Assembly (NCBI GenBank): GCA_022798155.1
Contig: JAAWLY010000020.1
Coordinates: forward strand, 1-18,994
DNA length: 18,994 nt
Source of the DNA: Lawsonibacter sp.
GTDB taxonomy: Bacteria; Bacillota; Clostridia; Oscillospirales; Oscillospiraceae
Reading direction: 5' to 3'
A program made the position numbers and the translations under genes. The notes beneath the pieces were generated by a model. That model was not told the DNA's origin. It saw nothing but the letters and a program-made list of their open reading frames with translations, and did no database searches. This document shows, in pieces, positions 1 through 6,859 of this stretch (position 1 is the first letter of the stretch; every line of letters starts with the position of its first letter).

Positions 1-1
1 T

Positions 2-877
2 AAGACCATTGTGGACTCCATCGGCGACCCCATCATGCACATCGTCCGCAACTCCATGGACCACGGCCTGGAGGAGAACGAGGCCGACCGCATCGCCGCG
101 GGCAAGGACCCGGTGGGCGAGGTGATCCTCTCCGCCCGGCACACCGGCAGCGAGGTCATCATCGAGGTCAAGGACGACGGCCAGGGGGTGGATCTCCAGG
201 CGGTGCTGAACAAGGCCATCCGCCAGGGTCTGGCCACCTCCGACCACGACTACAGCCAGAAGGAGATCCTCAACTTCCTGATGATGCCCGGCTTCTCCAC
301 CAACACCGAGGTCACCGAGTACTCCGGCAGAGGCGTGGGCATGGACGTGGTGAAAAAGAACGTGGCCGACGTGGGCGGCACCGTCACCATCTCCAGCGAG
401 TGGGGCAAGGGCATGACCACCACGCTGAAGATTCCCCTGACCATGGCCATCATGGACGGCATGGAGGTGTCGGTGGGCGAGTCCATGTTCACCATCCCCA
501 TCAACACCATCCAGTCCTCTCTGAAGGTCACCGCCAAAGACGTCATCCACGACCCGGCCCAGGGCGAGATGGTGAAAATCCGTGACAACTTCTACCCCAT
601 CATCCGGGCCAAGGAGCTGTTCCAGATGAACCAGGGCTGCGACAACATCGAGGACGGCATCCTGATGTGGGTGGAGTCGGGAGAGCACTCCTACTGCCTG
701 TTTGTAGACGAGCTGCTGGGCGAGCAGCAGATCGTGGTCAAGCCCCTGCCCAACTATGTAAACGGCTTTGGGGTGAAGAACTACGGCATCACCGGCTGCT
801 CCATCCTGGGCGACGGCAGCATCAGCATCATCCTGGACGTGATTAACGTATATACCGCGGCCCACAACGCCTTTTGA
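2..877 (+). CDS. cheA: Chemotaxis histidine kinase CheA, C-terminal part (5' end outside window)
   Basis: The frame is open from the first bases of the window, so the true start lies upstream; the GTG at 11 is only an internal codon. CheA is the cytoplasmic kinase that passes phosphate to CheY and CheB under control of chemoreceptors. Seen here: the ATPase N box (HIVRNSMDHG, about nt 38-67), the G1 box DDGQGVD (about 172-192), an F-box-like MMPGFST stretch and the G2 box GRGVGMD (326-346). These are followed by a CheW-like P5 regulatory domain of about 135 residues that runs to the stop. The Hpt and P2 domains must lie outside the window. cheW follows after 30 bp, so the genes are co-transcribed. 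Codons end almost only in G or C. The family call is secure. Confidence 0.96.
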   Translation, partial: KTIVDSIGDPIMHIVRNSMDHGLEENEADRIAAGKDPVGEVILSARHTGSEVIIEVKDDGQGVDLQAVLNKAIRQGLATSDHDYSQKEILNFLMMPGFSTNTEVTEYSGRGVGMDVVKKNVADVGGTVTISSEWGKGMTTTLKIPLTMAIMDGMEVSVGESMFTIPINTIQSSLKVTAKDVIHDPAQGEMVKIRDNFYPIIRAKELFQMNQGCDNIEDGILMWVESGEHSYCLFVDELLGEQQIVVKPLPNYVNGFGVKNYGITGCSILGDGSISIILDVINVYTAAHNAF

Positions 878-907
878 TTTGGGACGAAAAGAAGGGAGAA
901 CATAGCT

Positions 908-1384
908 ATGCAGCAAACCGAGGAAGTATTGTTTGCAACGGAACAGGAAGACGACTACACCGACCAGCCCCCCGAAATTCAAACCACAAAGTATCTGATT
1001 TTCTCCTCTGACAACCTGCTATACGGCATCAAGGCCGACCAGGTGAAGGATATCATCACCGACTACGCCATCACCTACCTGCCCCAGGTGCCTGGCTATG
1101 TGCGGGGTGTGATTAACCTGCGGGGCCAGATCATCCCCATGGTGGATATCCGCCTGCGCCTGGGCAAGGTGCCCAACGACAATTTCTGCGGCATCGTGGT
1201 AGACGTAGACGGCAACATGGTGGGCCTGCTGGTAGACATGGTAGAGAAGATGGTAGACGTGCCGCTGGCCTCCATTCTGCCCGTCCCCACCACCAACGGC
1301 CAGGCGGCCATCTCGGGCATGTGCACCCTGCCAGACGGCGACACCATGCTGGAGTTGGACTGCGCACTGCTGCTGAACCACTAA
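908..1384 (+). CDS. cheW: Chemotaxis adaptor CheW
   Basis: A 158-residue protein. CheW couples methyl-accepting chemotaxis receptors to CheA in the polar receptor array. After a roughly 25-residue acidic N-terminal extension (EQEDDYTDQPPE), the CheW fold begins at KYLIFSSDNLLYGI. It continues through the signature VPGYVRGVINLRGQIIPMVD, which is the receptor and CheA-binding face. A GAAGGGAG ribosome site sits about 10 bp before the ATG. It lies between cheA and cheR with short gaps (30 and 31 bp), as expected for a che operon. The acidic extension is somewhat unusual for a plain CheW; CheV is excluded because there is no receiver domain. Confidence 0.96.
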   Translation: MQQTEEVLFATEQEDDYTDQPPEIQTTKYLIFSSDNLLYGIKADQVKDIITDYAITYLPQVPGYVRGVINLRGQIIPMVDIRLRLGKVPNDNFCGIVVDVDGNMVGLLVDMVEKMVDVPLASILPVPTTNGQAAISGMCTLPDGDTMLELDCALLLNH

Positions 1385-1415
1385 AAACACCTTGCGTTAA
1401 GGGAGGAATAGTGAG

Positions 1416-2222
1416 ATGATACAGCCCATCTCTGACGAAGATTTTCGCAGGCTGACGAATTTTATCAAGAGCCAGTACGGGATCACCCTGGAGCAGAAGC
1501 GCCAGCTGGTCACCAGCCGGCTGTCCTCTATGCTGGCGGAGCAGGGGTACAGCAACTTTTCCGAGTTTGTCACCCAGCTGCTGAAGGAGAAAAACCCCCA
1601 AAAGATTGAGCAGGTGCTCAACCGGCTCACCACCAACTACACCTTCTTCATGCGGGAGACGGAGCACTTCGACTTTTTCTCCAAGGTGATCCTGCCCGAG
1701 CTGGTACGCAAATACCAGCACAAAAAGTCCATGGCCATCTGGAGCGCCGGCTGCTCCAGCGGCGAGGAGCCCTATAACCTGTCCATGTACATCAAAGACT
1801 ATCTGGGGATGCAGGCCAGCCAGTGGGACACCCGCATTCTGGCCACCGACATCTCCCAAAAGGCCCTGACCACCGCAAAAAAGGGCATCTACGAGCTGCC
1901 CAACACCATCCCCGAGTCCTGGCGGCGGAAGTACTTCAAAAAGGTGGAGGGCAGCCGCTACGCCGTGGCCCCCGACATCCGGAACAACGTGATTTTCCAG
2001 ACCTTCAACCTGATGGACCCCATCAAGTTCCGCACCAAGTTCGACGTTATTTTCTGCCGCAACGTGATGATCTACTTCGACCAGCCCACCAAAGACGCTC
2101 TGGTGCGCCGGTTCTACGACGCCACCGTGCCCGGCGGCTATCTGATGATCAGCCACTCGGAGAACCTGAGCAAAGACGCCCCCTATGCCACCGTGGCGCC
2201 CTCCACCTTCCAGAAGCGGTGA
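1416..2222 (+). CDS. cheR: Chemotaxis receptor methyltransferase CheR
   Basis: A 268-residue SAM-dependent enzyme that methylates glutamates of chemoreceptors during adaptation, opposing CheB. The N-terminal helical CheR domain covers about residues 1-75 and contains RLTTNYTFFMRE, the family motif where Arg and Phe precede the SAM domain. The SAM-binding core follows with IWSAGCSSGEEPYNL (motif I), ILATDIS (acidic ribose-binding motif) and DVIFCRNVMIYFD. It ends with GGYLMISHSENL, the standard C-terminal block, so the protein is full length. A GGGAGGAAT ribosome site precedes the ATG. The gene is co-directional with cheW and cheB. Confidence 0.97.
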   Translation: MIQPISDEDFRRLTNFIKSQYGITLEQKRQLVTSRLSSMLAEQGYSNFSEFVTQLLKEKNPQKIEQVLNRLTTNYTFFMRETEHFDFFSKVILPELVRKYQHKKSMAIWSAGCSSGEEPYNLSMYIKDYLGMQASQWDTRILATDISQKALTTAKKGIYELPNTIPESWRRKYFKKVEGSRYAVAPDIRNNVIFQTFNLMDPIKFRTKFDVIFCRNVMIYFDQPTKDALVRRFYDATVPGGYLMISHSENLSKDAPYATVAPSTFQKR

Positions 2223-2230
2223 ATTTTTCC

Positions 2231-2256
2231 ATCCTGGCCTGACCCCAGGCCAGGAT
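2231..2256 (+). other. Intercistronic hairpin between cheR and cheB
   Basis: ATCCTGGCCTG (2231-2241) and CAGGCCAGGAT (2246-2256) form a perfect 11-bp stem with a 4-base ACCC loop, starting 9 bp after the cheR stop. No T run follows, so it does not look like an intrinsic terminator. It may protect or be processed in the mRNA, or adjust cheB expression relative to cheR. The structure is seen; the role is inferred. Confidence 0.5.
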
Positions 2257-2295
2257 GAAGCGTAACGAATTGTTGTAAAAGGAGAGATCCTGAAT

Positions 2296-3411
2296 ATGCC
2301 CATCTGGTCTTCCAGTACCATCAAAAAAGTGCGCGTCCTGGTGGTGGATGACTCCATCCTGGCCCGCACCATGATTTCCAAGGGGCTGTCCGGCTCCCCC
2401 CAGATCGAGGTGGTGGCCACCGCCTTCAACGCCAAAGACGCCATGACCAAAGTGGAGCAGTTCAAGCCCGACGTTATCACCTCCGACGTGGAGATGCCCG
2501 GCATGAGCGGAATCGAGTTTTTGAAGGAGCTTCTGCCCAGGCATCCCATCCCGGTCATCCTGGTGTCCTCTCTGGACCTGAAGGTGTTCGACGCCCTGTC
2601 CGCCGGCGCGGTGGACTTTGTGCGCAAGCCGGAGCCCGGCCAGAATGAGGCCTTTATCGCCTCTCTCACCCAAAAGGTTATCTCCGCCAAAGGGGCCCAT
2701 GTCCGCCCCCGGCCCGGCATTATCACCCCCCCGGCCGCCAGTAAGGCGAGCGCCGGGGCCGGGGTGCGCCAGCCCATCACACTGGCCAACGCCCCGGCGC
2801 TGCCCCCGGTCCCGCCCCTGGGCAACCGCCCCGTGCTGGACAATGTGATTATCGCCCTGGGGGCCTCCACCGGCGGCACCGAGGCCACCCTGGAGGTGAT
2901 GCGGCGGCTGCCCGCCGACATCCCGGGGATGATTATCGTCCAGCACATGCCCGTGGGCTTTACCCAGATGTACGCCGAGCGGCTCAACCGCCTGTGCCGC
3001 ATGGAGGTGCGGGAGGCCAAGAGCGGCGACGAGATCCACCGCGGCCTGGCCCTGCTGGCCCCGGCCGACTTTCAGATGCGGGTGGTGCGGGTAGGAGCCA
3101 AATACACGGTAAACTGCATGCCCGGCGAGAAGGTCAGCGGCCACCGCCCCTCGGTAGACGCCATGTTCCTGTCGGTGGCGGAGCAGGTAAAGTGCAAAAC
3201 GGTGGGCATCATCATGACTGGCATGGGCCGTGACGGGGCTGACGGCCTGTTAAAGATGCGCCAGGCCGGGGCATACACCATCGGCCAGGACAAGGAGTCC
3301 TGCGTGGTCTACGGTATGCCCATGGAGGCCTACAACATCGGGGCCGTGCAGATCCAGGGCTCCTGCGAGGACATCGCCGGCATCCTGCTGCGGCACCTGC
3401 AAAGACTATAA
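2296..3411 (+). CDS. cheB: Chemotaxis response regulator and protein-glutamate methylesterase CheB
   Basis: A 371-residue enzyme that removes receptor methyl groups and deamidates glutamines when phosphorylated by CheA. The receiver domain covers about residues 12-130: acidic pair D18-D19, phosphoacceptor D64 (ITSDVEMPG) and the conserved lysine in VRKPEP. A proline/alanine-rich linker (about 135-180) joins it to the methylesterase domain. There S191 (GASTGG), H217 (VQHMP) and D313 (GMGRDGADG) form the catalytic triad. The AAAGGAGAG ribosome site lies about 10 bp before the ATG. It is the last gene of the che operon here, closed by a strong terminator within about 80 bp. Confidence 0.97.
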   Translation: MPIWSSSTIKKVRVLVVDDSILARTMISKGLSGSPQIEVVATAFNAKDAMTKVEQFKPDVITSDVEMPGMSGIEFLKELLPRHPIPVILVSSLDLKVFDALSAGAVDFVRKPEPGQNEAFIASLTQKVISAKGAHVRPRPGIITPPAASKASAGAGVRQPITLANAPALPPVPPLGNRPVLDNVIIALGASTGGTEATLEVMRRLPADIPGMIIVQHMPVGFTQMYAERLNRLCRMEVREAKSGDEIHRGLALLAPADFQMRVVRVGAKYTVNCMPGEKVSGHRPSVDAMFLSVAEQVKCKTVGIIMTGMGRDGADGLLKMRQAGAYTIGQDKESCVVYGMPMEAYNIGAVQIQGSCEDIAGILLRHLQRL

Positions 3412-3445
3412 AACATGTCCTCTGGCCCTGCCGGAGGACATGTTT
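3411..3445 (+). other. Long hairpin directly after cheB
   Basis: Twelve-base arms AAACATGTCCTC (3411-3422) and GAGGACATGTTT (3434-3445) pair perfectly, and inner GG/CC pairs extend the stem. It starts at the last base of the cheB stop codon. It is followed by GGAAAAAA rather than T, so on this strand it is not a classic terminator. It probably protects the 3' end upstream of the real terminator at 3460-3488. Confidence 0.5.
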
Positions 3446-3459
3446 CTGGAAAAAAGAGA

Positions 3460-3488
3460 GGACCCCGCCGCGGCGGGGCCCTTTTTTT
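3460..3488. terminator. Bidirectional intrinsic terminator between cheB and the Asp23-family gene
   Basis: GGACCCCGCCG (3460-3470) pairs with CGGCGGGGCCC (3471-3481) with one mismatch, giving a GC-only stem followed by seven T (3482-3488). Read on the minus strand, the same stem is followed by TCTCTTTTTT, so it can also end the convergent gene. The last T bases overlap the TAA stop of that gene (3487-3489). Confidence 0.88.
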
Positions 3489-3840
3489 ACTGCTGTTCCG
3501 GCTGGGGGAAGACGATGCCCGCCACGCTGACGTTGACGGCGGCCACCTCCAGGCCGGTCATGGATTCGATGGCGTTTTTCACCGCCTCCTGGACCGCCCT
3601 GCCCATCTCGGGGATGGTGTGCCCGTAGGCCATGAGGACGGCCATGGTGACCACCACCTGCTCCTCCTCCAGCTTGATGTGGACCCCCCTGGCGGCGTTT
3701 TTCTTGCTGGGGTTGGCCAGACTGCTGACCCCCTCTGCCTCCAGGGCGGCTGCGGCGGAGATGGCTGCCAGCACCTCCTCGGAAATATGGATGTTGCCCA
3801 ACTCGTCAGAGCGGGAGACGTAATCCTTGCTGTCGCTCAT
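3487..3840 (-). CDS. Asp23/Gls24 family envelope stress protein
   Basis: A 117-residue protein without a signal peptide. Asp23/Gls24 proteins are small, abundant proteins of Firmicutes tied to alkaline or envelope stress and to membrane-proximal assembly; the exact molecular role is not settled. Seen: GNIHISEEVLAAISAAAALEAEGV, the family's opening block, then VHIKLEEEQVVVTMAVLMAYGHTIPEMGRAVQEAV and MTGLEVAAVNVSVAGI, the typical C-terminal block. The frame is open much further upstream, but the ATG at 3840 has a CAGGAG ribosome site and sits just below a clear promoter. It is monocistronic, convergent with cheB and divergent from the exonuclease gene. Confidence 0.92.
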   Translation of the reverse strand: MSDSKDYVSRSDELGNIHISEEVLAAISAAAALEAEGVSSLANPSKKNAARGVHIKLEEEQVVVTMAVLMAYGHTIPEMGRAVQEAVKNAIESMTGLEVAAVNVSVAGIVFPQPEQQ

Positions 3841-3880
3841 GTGATACCACTCCTGTTTCCAATTTACCAACGGTACTGCT

Positions 3881-3909
3881 ATCTTACCACACTTTTTCCC
3901 GTTTGACAA
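3881..3909 (-). promoter_or_regulatory. Sigma-A type promoter of the Asp23-family gene
   Basis: On the minus strand TTGTCA (3909-3904) and TAAGAT (3886-3881) are separated by exactly 17 bp. Both are 5/6 matches to the consensus boxes. The gene starts about 40 bp downstream. Confidence 0.82.
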
Positions 3910-3963
3910 CCGCGGCGGGGAAAAACTTTGGGCTTTCTCGGGGCGGCGGCGGAAATTCGGCCC

Positions 3964-3992
3964 TTGCAAAACCGGCCGGGCCGTCGTATAAT
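3964..3992 (+). promoter_or_regulatory. Sigma-A type promoter of the exonuclease III gene
   Basis: TTGCAA (3964-3969), a 17-bp spacer and a perfect TATAAT (3987-3992). The ribosome site GGGGAGG and the ATG at 4018 follow closely, giving a short leader. It is divergent from the Asp23 promoter, with about 55 bp between the -35 boxes. Confidence 0.88.
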
Positions 3993-4017
3993 AGGAAAAA
4001 ATACGGGGAGGAATGGT

Positions 4018-4776
4018 ATGGTCTTTATTTCCTGGAATGTGAACGGCCTGCGGGCCTGTATGAAAAAGGGCTTTTCCGACTTTTACCGGGAGTACGCCCC
4101 CGATTTCCTCTGTCTTCAGGAGACCAAAATGGAGCGGGGCCAGGCGGATATCCCCCTGGGGGAGGGGGTCCGCGAGTTTTGGAACTCGGCGGAGAAGAAG
4201 GGCTACTCGGGCACGGCGGTTTTCACCCCCCATCCCCCAGTGGCCGAGGCCTACGGCATGGACATCGACCAACACGACCACGAGGGCCGGCTGATTACCC
4301 TGGAGTATGAAAAGTTCTACCTGGTGTGCTGCTACACCCCCAACGCCCAGGACGGGCTGAAGCGGCTGGACTACCGCATGGAGTGGGAGGACGACCTGCG
4401 GGACTATCTGATCTCCCTGGACAAGGCCAAGCCGGTGGTCTACTGCGGCGATTTGAACGTGGCCCATGAGGAGATCGACCTGAAAAACCCCAAGACCAAC
4501 CGGGGAAACGCCGGCTTCTCCGACCAGGAGCGGGAGAAGATGACCGCCCTGCTCTCCTCCGGCTTTACCGACACCTTCCGCCACCTCTACCCGGACGTGG
4601 CCGGGGCCTACTCCTGGTGGTCCTACCGGTTCCACGCCCGGCAGAACAACGCGGGATGGCGCATCGACTATTTCATCGTCTCCGACCGCCTGCGGGACAA
4701 GATCCTCCGGGCGGAGATTCTCGAACACATAGAGGGCAGCGATCATTGTCCGGTGCTGCTGGAGCTGGATATTTGA
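4018..4776 (+). CDS. xth: Exodeoxyribonuclease III / AP endonuclease (ExoIII family)
   Basis: A 252-residue Mg-dependent enzyme that nicks DNA at abasic sites and degrades 3' ends in base excision repair. The EEP nuclease motifs appear in order: WNVNGLRA (N7), LQETK (E35, metal ligand), CYTPNA (catalytic Tyr region), GDLNVAHEEIDL (Asp and Asn of the active site), NAGF, YSWWSYR, GWRIDYF and GSDHCPV (final catalytic Asp-His). The open frame extends upstream to 3928, but that would overlap the promoter. The ATG at 4018 has GGGGAGG about 7 bp before it and matches the family N terminus. Length fits the roughly 250-residue ExoA/ExoIII family. Confidence 0.96.
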   Translation: MVFISWNVNGLRACMKKGFSDFYREYAPDFLCLQETKMERGQADIPLGEGVREFWNSAEKKGYSGTAVFTPHPPVAEAYGMDIDQHDHEGRLITLEYEKFYLVCCYTPNAQDGLKRLDYRMEWEDDLRDYLISLDKAKPVVYCGDLNVAHEEIDLKNPKTNRGNAGFSDQEREKMTALLSSGFTDTFRHLYPDVAGAYSWWSYRFHARQNNAGWRIDYFIVSDRLRDKILRAEILEHIEGSDHCPVLLELDI

Positions 4777-4783
4777 CGGTCGG

Positions 4784-4853
4784 GGCGCACAATGTGCGCC
4801 TGTGTGTGCCGTTCCGAAGCATGGCGGGGCGGATCATATCCGCCCCCACACAC
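4784..4853 (+). other. Structured leader between the exonuclease gene and metF
   Basis: Three nested or adjacent inverted repeats fill the 101-bp gap. GGCGCAC and GTGCGCC (4784-4800) have a 3-base loop. GGGGCGGAT and ATCCGCCCC (4826-4846) have a 3-base loop. GTGTGTG (4802-4808) can pair with CACACAC (4847-4853) and so enclose the second hairpin. No T run follows, so this is not a normal terminator. No clear promoter is visible. It does not match a SAM riboswitch that I recognise. It could be an attenuating or translation-controlling leader of metF, or only an RNA-stabilising structure. Confidence 0.45.
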
Positions 4854-4877
4854 GTTACAAAAAGGAAGCGATATGTT

Positions 4878-5744
4878 ATGAAACTGCGCGAGCTGTTCGA
4901 CCAGGGCAGGACCGTGTTCTCCTGCGAGGTATTCCCGCCCAAGAAGAGCGACCCCATCGACAGCATCTACAACACCCTGGACGGGCTGAAGGACATCCGG
5001 CCCGATTTTATCAGCGTCACCTTTGGGGCGGGCGGCTCCCAGGTGAACCAGACCACCCGCGACATCGCCGCCCTGATTGAAAACCGCTACCACATCCCGG
5101 CCATGGCCCATCTCACCTGCGTGGCCGCGGGGCGGGAGGATGTGGACCGGCTGCTGGCTGAGCTGAAGGCGGACGGGGTGGAGAACATCCTGGCCCTGCG
5201 GGGGGACGTGAACCCGAATTATCCCCCCAAGACCGACTTTAAGTACGCCAGCGAGCTGGTGGCCTACATCCGGACCCGGGGGGACTTCGGCGTGTCCGCC
5301 GCCTGCTATCCCGAGGGCCACCTGGAGAGCCCCGACCTGGTCAGCGACATCCGCCGGCTGAAGGAGAAGGTGGACGCCGGGGCCCAGCACCTGGTCAGCC
5401 AGCTGTTTTTCAGCAACGACGACTTCTTCCGCTTTTTGGAGCGGGCCCGCATCGCGGGGGTAGATGTCCCCATCGAGGCGGGCATCATGCCGGTGCTCAG
5501 CGCCAAGTCCATCCAGCGGATGGTGTCTATGTGCGGGGCGTCCATGCCCGCCAAGCTCACCCGCATCCTGGCTAAGTACGGCGACCACCCCGACGCTCTG
5601 CGGGAGGCGGGCATCGCCTACGCCATCGACCAGATTGCCGACCTGATTGCCGGCGGGGTGGACGGCATCCACCTGTACACCATGAACAACCCCGACGTGG
5701 CCAGGCAGATTGCCAAGAGCATTGCATCCATCCGAACCGTTTAG
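4878..5744 (+). CDS. metF: Methylenetetrahydrofolate reductase MetF
   Basis: A 288-residue cytoplasmic flavoprotein of one-carbon metabolism that interconverts 5,10-methylene- and 5-methyl-tetrahydrofolate. It feeds methionine synthesis and, in acetogenic relatives, the Wood-Ljungdahl branch. Seen: SCEVFPPKK near the N terminus (the family FEFFPP motif with the catalytic Glu), VTFGAGGS, MAHLTC, ILALRGD, and QLFFSNDDFFRF followed by IEAGIMPVLS, all in TIM-barrel order. Length is typical of short bacterial MetF. The frame is open from 4617 within the exonuclease gene, but the ATG at 4878 has AAAGGAAG about 9 bp upstream and gives the normal N terminus. No zinc-finger MetV partner gene lies beside it here. 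Confidence 0.95.
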   Translation: MKLRELFDQGRTVFSCEVFPPKKSDPIDSIYNTLDGLKDIRPDFISVTFGAGGSQVNQTTRDIAALIENRYHIPAMAHLTCVAAGREDVDRLLAELKADGVENILALRGDVNPNYPPKTDFKYASELVAYIRTRGDFGVSAACYPEGHLESPDLVSDIRRLKEKVDAGAQHLVSQLFFSNDDFFRFLERARIAGVDVPIEAGIMPVLSAKSIQRMVSMCGASMPAKLTRILAKYGDHPDALREAGIAYAIDQIADLIAGGVDGIHLYTMNNPDVARQIAKSIASIRTV

Positions 5745-5749
5745 GTGCC

Positions 5750-5817
5750 GTTTGAAAAATGGAAGAATGCACAGCGGCGAAAGGCCCGCCGATTGGGCCT
5801 TTTGACATTTTTCAAAC
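5750..5817 (+). terminator. Terminator hairpin nested in a 12-bp inverted repeat after metF
   Basis: Inner stem AAAGGCCC (5780-5787) and GGGCCTTT (5795-5802). It is enclosed by perfect 12-base arms GTTTGAAAAATG (5750-5761) and CATTTTTCAAAC (5806-5817). The T-rich stretch 5800-5812 follows the inner stem. It is the first of three tandem terminators. The right arm belongs to the dispersed repeat described separately. Confidence 0.65.
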
Positions 5818-5823
5818 AAGCCC
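5794..5823 (+). repeat. Dispersed intergenic repeat, copy A
   Basis: This 30-base segment matches the minus strand of 12500-12471 at 27 of 30 positions without gaps; the core reads TTTTGAC, then T-rich, then CAAAC and AGCCC. Both copies lie between genes. The similarity fades on either side. It looks like a small repeated element of this genome; whether it is mobile cannot be judged from two copies. Confidence 0.7.
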
Positions 5824-5831
5824 TAACAGCG

Positions 5832-5866
5832 CAGGCTGGACGGAATTTTCCGTCCAGCCTGTTTTT
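5832..5866 (+). terminator. Strong intrinsic terminator downstream of metF
   Basis: CAGGCTGGACGGA (5832-5844) and TCCGTCCAGCCTG (5849-5861) form a perfect 13-bp stem with a 4-base loop, followed by five T and then GTGGTTTT. Confidence 0.9.
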
Positions 5867-5873
5867 GTGGTTT

Positions 5874-5903
5874 TACCCCCGGCTATGCCGGAGGTATTTT
5901 TTT
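5874..5903 (+). terminator. Third tandem terminator downstream of metF
   Basis: TACCCCCGGC (5874-5883) pairs with GCCGGAGGTA (5887-5896) with one mismatch around a TAT loop, followed by seven T (5897-5903). It insulates the convergent LysR gene from metF transcription. Confidence 0.85.
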
Positions 5904-5941
5904 ATCCCGAAAAGAATTGACCATCTTTCGCACAGCGTGTG

Positions 5942-5972
5942 GACCAATGGCGCCTTGGGCGCGCGGTTGGTC
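5942..5972 (-). other. Hairpin at the 3' end of the LysR gene
   Basis: GACCAA (5942-5947) pairs with TTGGTC (5967-5972), and an inner GCGCC/GGCGC pair (5950-5954 with 5958-5962) closes a 3-base loop. It overlaps the first base of the stop codon region. No T run follows on the minus strand, so it is at best a weak or U-tract-free terminator. Confidence 0.35.
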
Positions 5973-6859
5973 TACCCTTTGGTGTTTGACTCAAAGTAAG
6001 AGAGGACGAAATCACGGAATTGAACCGCCGCGTTTGACATGGTGTTGCTTCTGTTGTAAAGCAGGCAGATGTTGCGGCGGCGCATTGGATAAGTGATGGG
6101 GATTGCAATAGCATTATATTTGGTATGCAGCGGGGTTTTGGGCAAAATGCAGGAGGCGAGTCCGGCGCTGACATAGGTTGCCGCGGCGTTAAATTCCTCC
6201 GCCTCAAAGATGACATTGAGCTGTACATGCGCTTCTTGACACATGTCGTCAACGATTCTCCGAATTCCGGAATCCTGATTCAGGATGACCACGGGGTCGA
6301 TGCCAATTTCAGAAAGAGAAATAGATGCCCGGTGGGCAAGGCGATGATTGTGCGGGACAAACATTACGATGTCCTGCTGAAGAATGGGGATGGAGCAAAG
6401 CGCGGGAATATCCGGATTGTCAACAGTAAAGGCCAAGTCGTAGGTTTGGTCTAACAGTTTTGGAACAATGACTGTATTGTGGTGTTTATAGAGATGGAAG
6501 GAGATGTTTGGGTTTTCCATCGTAAAGCTGCGAAGCAGATCGGGCAGGAAATCATACCCCACCTCGTCGATGAAGGCCAGGGAGATGACATCGGTAGGAG
6601 TGGTGATGTGCATAAGCGTCTCGCGGCCTTTTACCAGGCTGTTCAAAGCGTCTTCCACATAGTGGGAAAAGTAGAGACCGTACTGGGAAAGGACGATATT
6701 TCTGCCCTTTTTGATAAACAGGGGGACCCCCAGCTCTTTTTCCAATTCGTTGATTGCATAGCTGAGGTTAGGCTGTGAGACATGAAGGGCTTCGGCCGCC
6801 CTTGAAAAGTGCAGCATTTTGCTGACCGCCCTGAAATATTCCAGCTGAAGTAAAGTCAT
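5972..6859 (-). CDS. LysR-family transcriptional regulator
   Basis: A 295-residue DNA-binding regulator, probably activator of the divergent catabolic genes. The N-terminal winged helix-turn-helix (residues about 3-62) shows FSRAAEALHVSQPNLSYAINELEKELGVPLF, the LysR signature. The linker helix and two-lobed effector-binding domain (about 88-290) follow, with AFTVDN, VMFVPHNHRLA and VSAGLASCILPK in the expected order. The frame is open to 6973, but the ATG at 6859 has GGAGG about 7 bp upstream and gives the standard LysR N terminus. LysR regulators usually bind a small-molecule ligand related to the pathway they control; the ligand here is unknown. Third codon positions are mixed, unlike metF. 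Confidence 0.95.
   Translation of the reverse strand: MTLLQLEYFRAVSKMLHFSRAAEALHVSQPNLSYAINELEKELGVPLFIKKGRNIVLSQYGLYFSHYVEDALNSLVKGRETLMHITTPTDVISLAFIDEVGYDFLPDLLRSFTMENPNISFHLYKHHNTVIVPKLLDQTYDLAFTVDNPDIPALCSIPILQQDIVMFVPHNHRLAHRASISLSEIGIDPVVILNQDSGIRRIVDDMCQEAHVQLNVIFEAEEFNAAATYVSAGLASCILPKTPLHTKYNAIAIPITYPMRRRNICLLYNRSNTMSNAAVQFRDFVLSYFESNTKG

Noticed and set aside
1131..3020. A 629-codon open frame on the minus strand across cheW, cheR and cheB
   Set aside because: It has low-complexity Gly/His/Ala/Arg-rich content, no ribosome site and no family motifs, and runs antisense to strongly supported genes. High GC3 makes such shadow frames common.
4784..4877. SAM or other known riboswitch upstream of metF
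   Set aside because: The conserved core sequences of known SAM riboswitches were not seen and no terminator/antiterminator pair with T run is present.
6125..6778. Two plus-strand frames (about 100 codons each) inside the LysR gene
   Set aside because: They are shadows of the LysR coding sequence without good ribosome sites or family resemblance.
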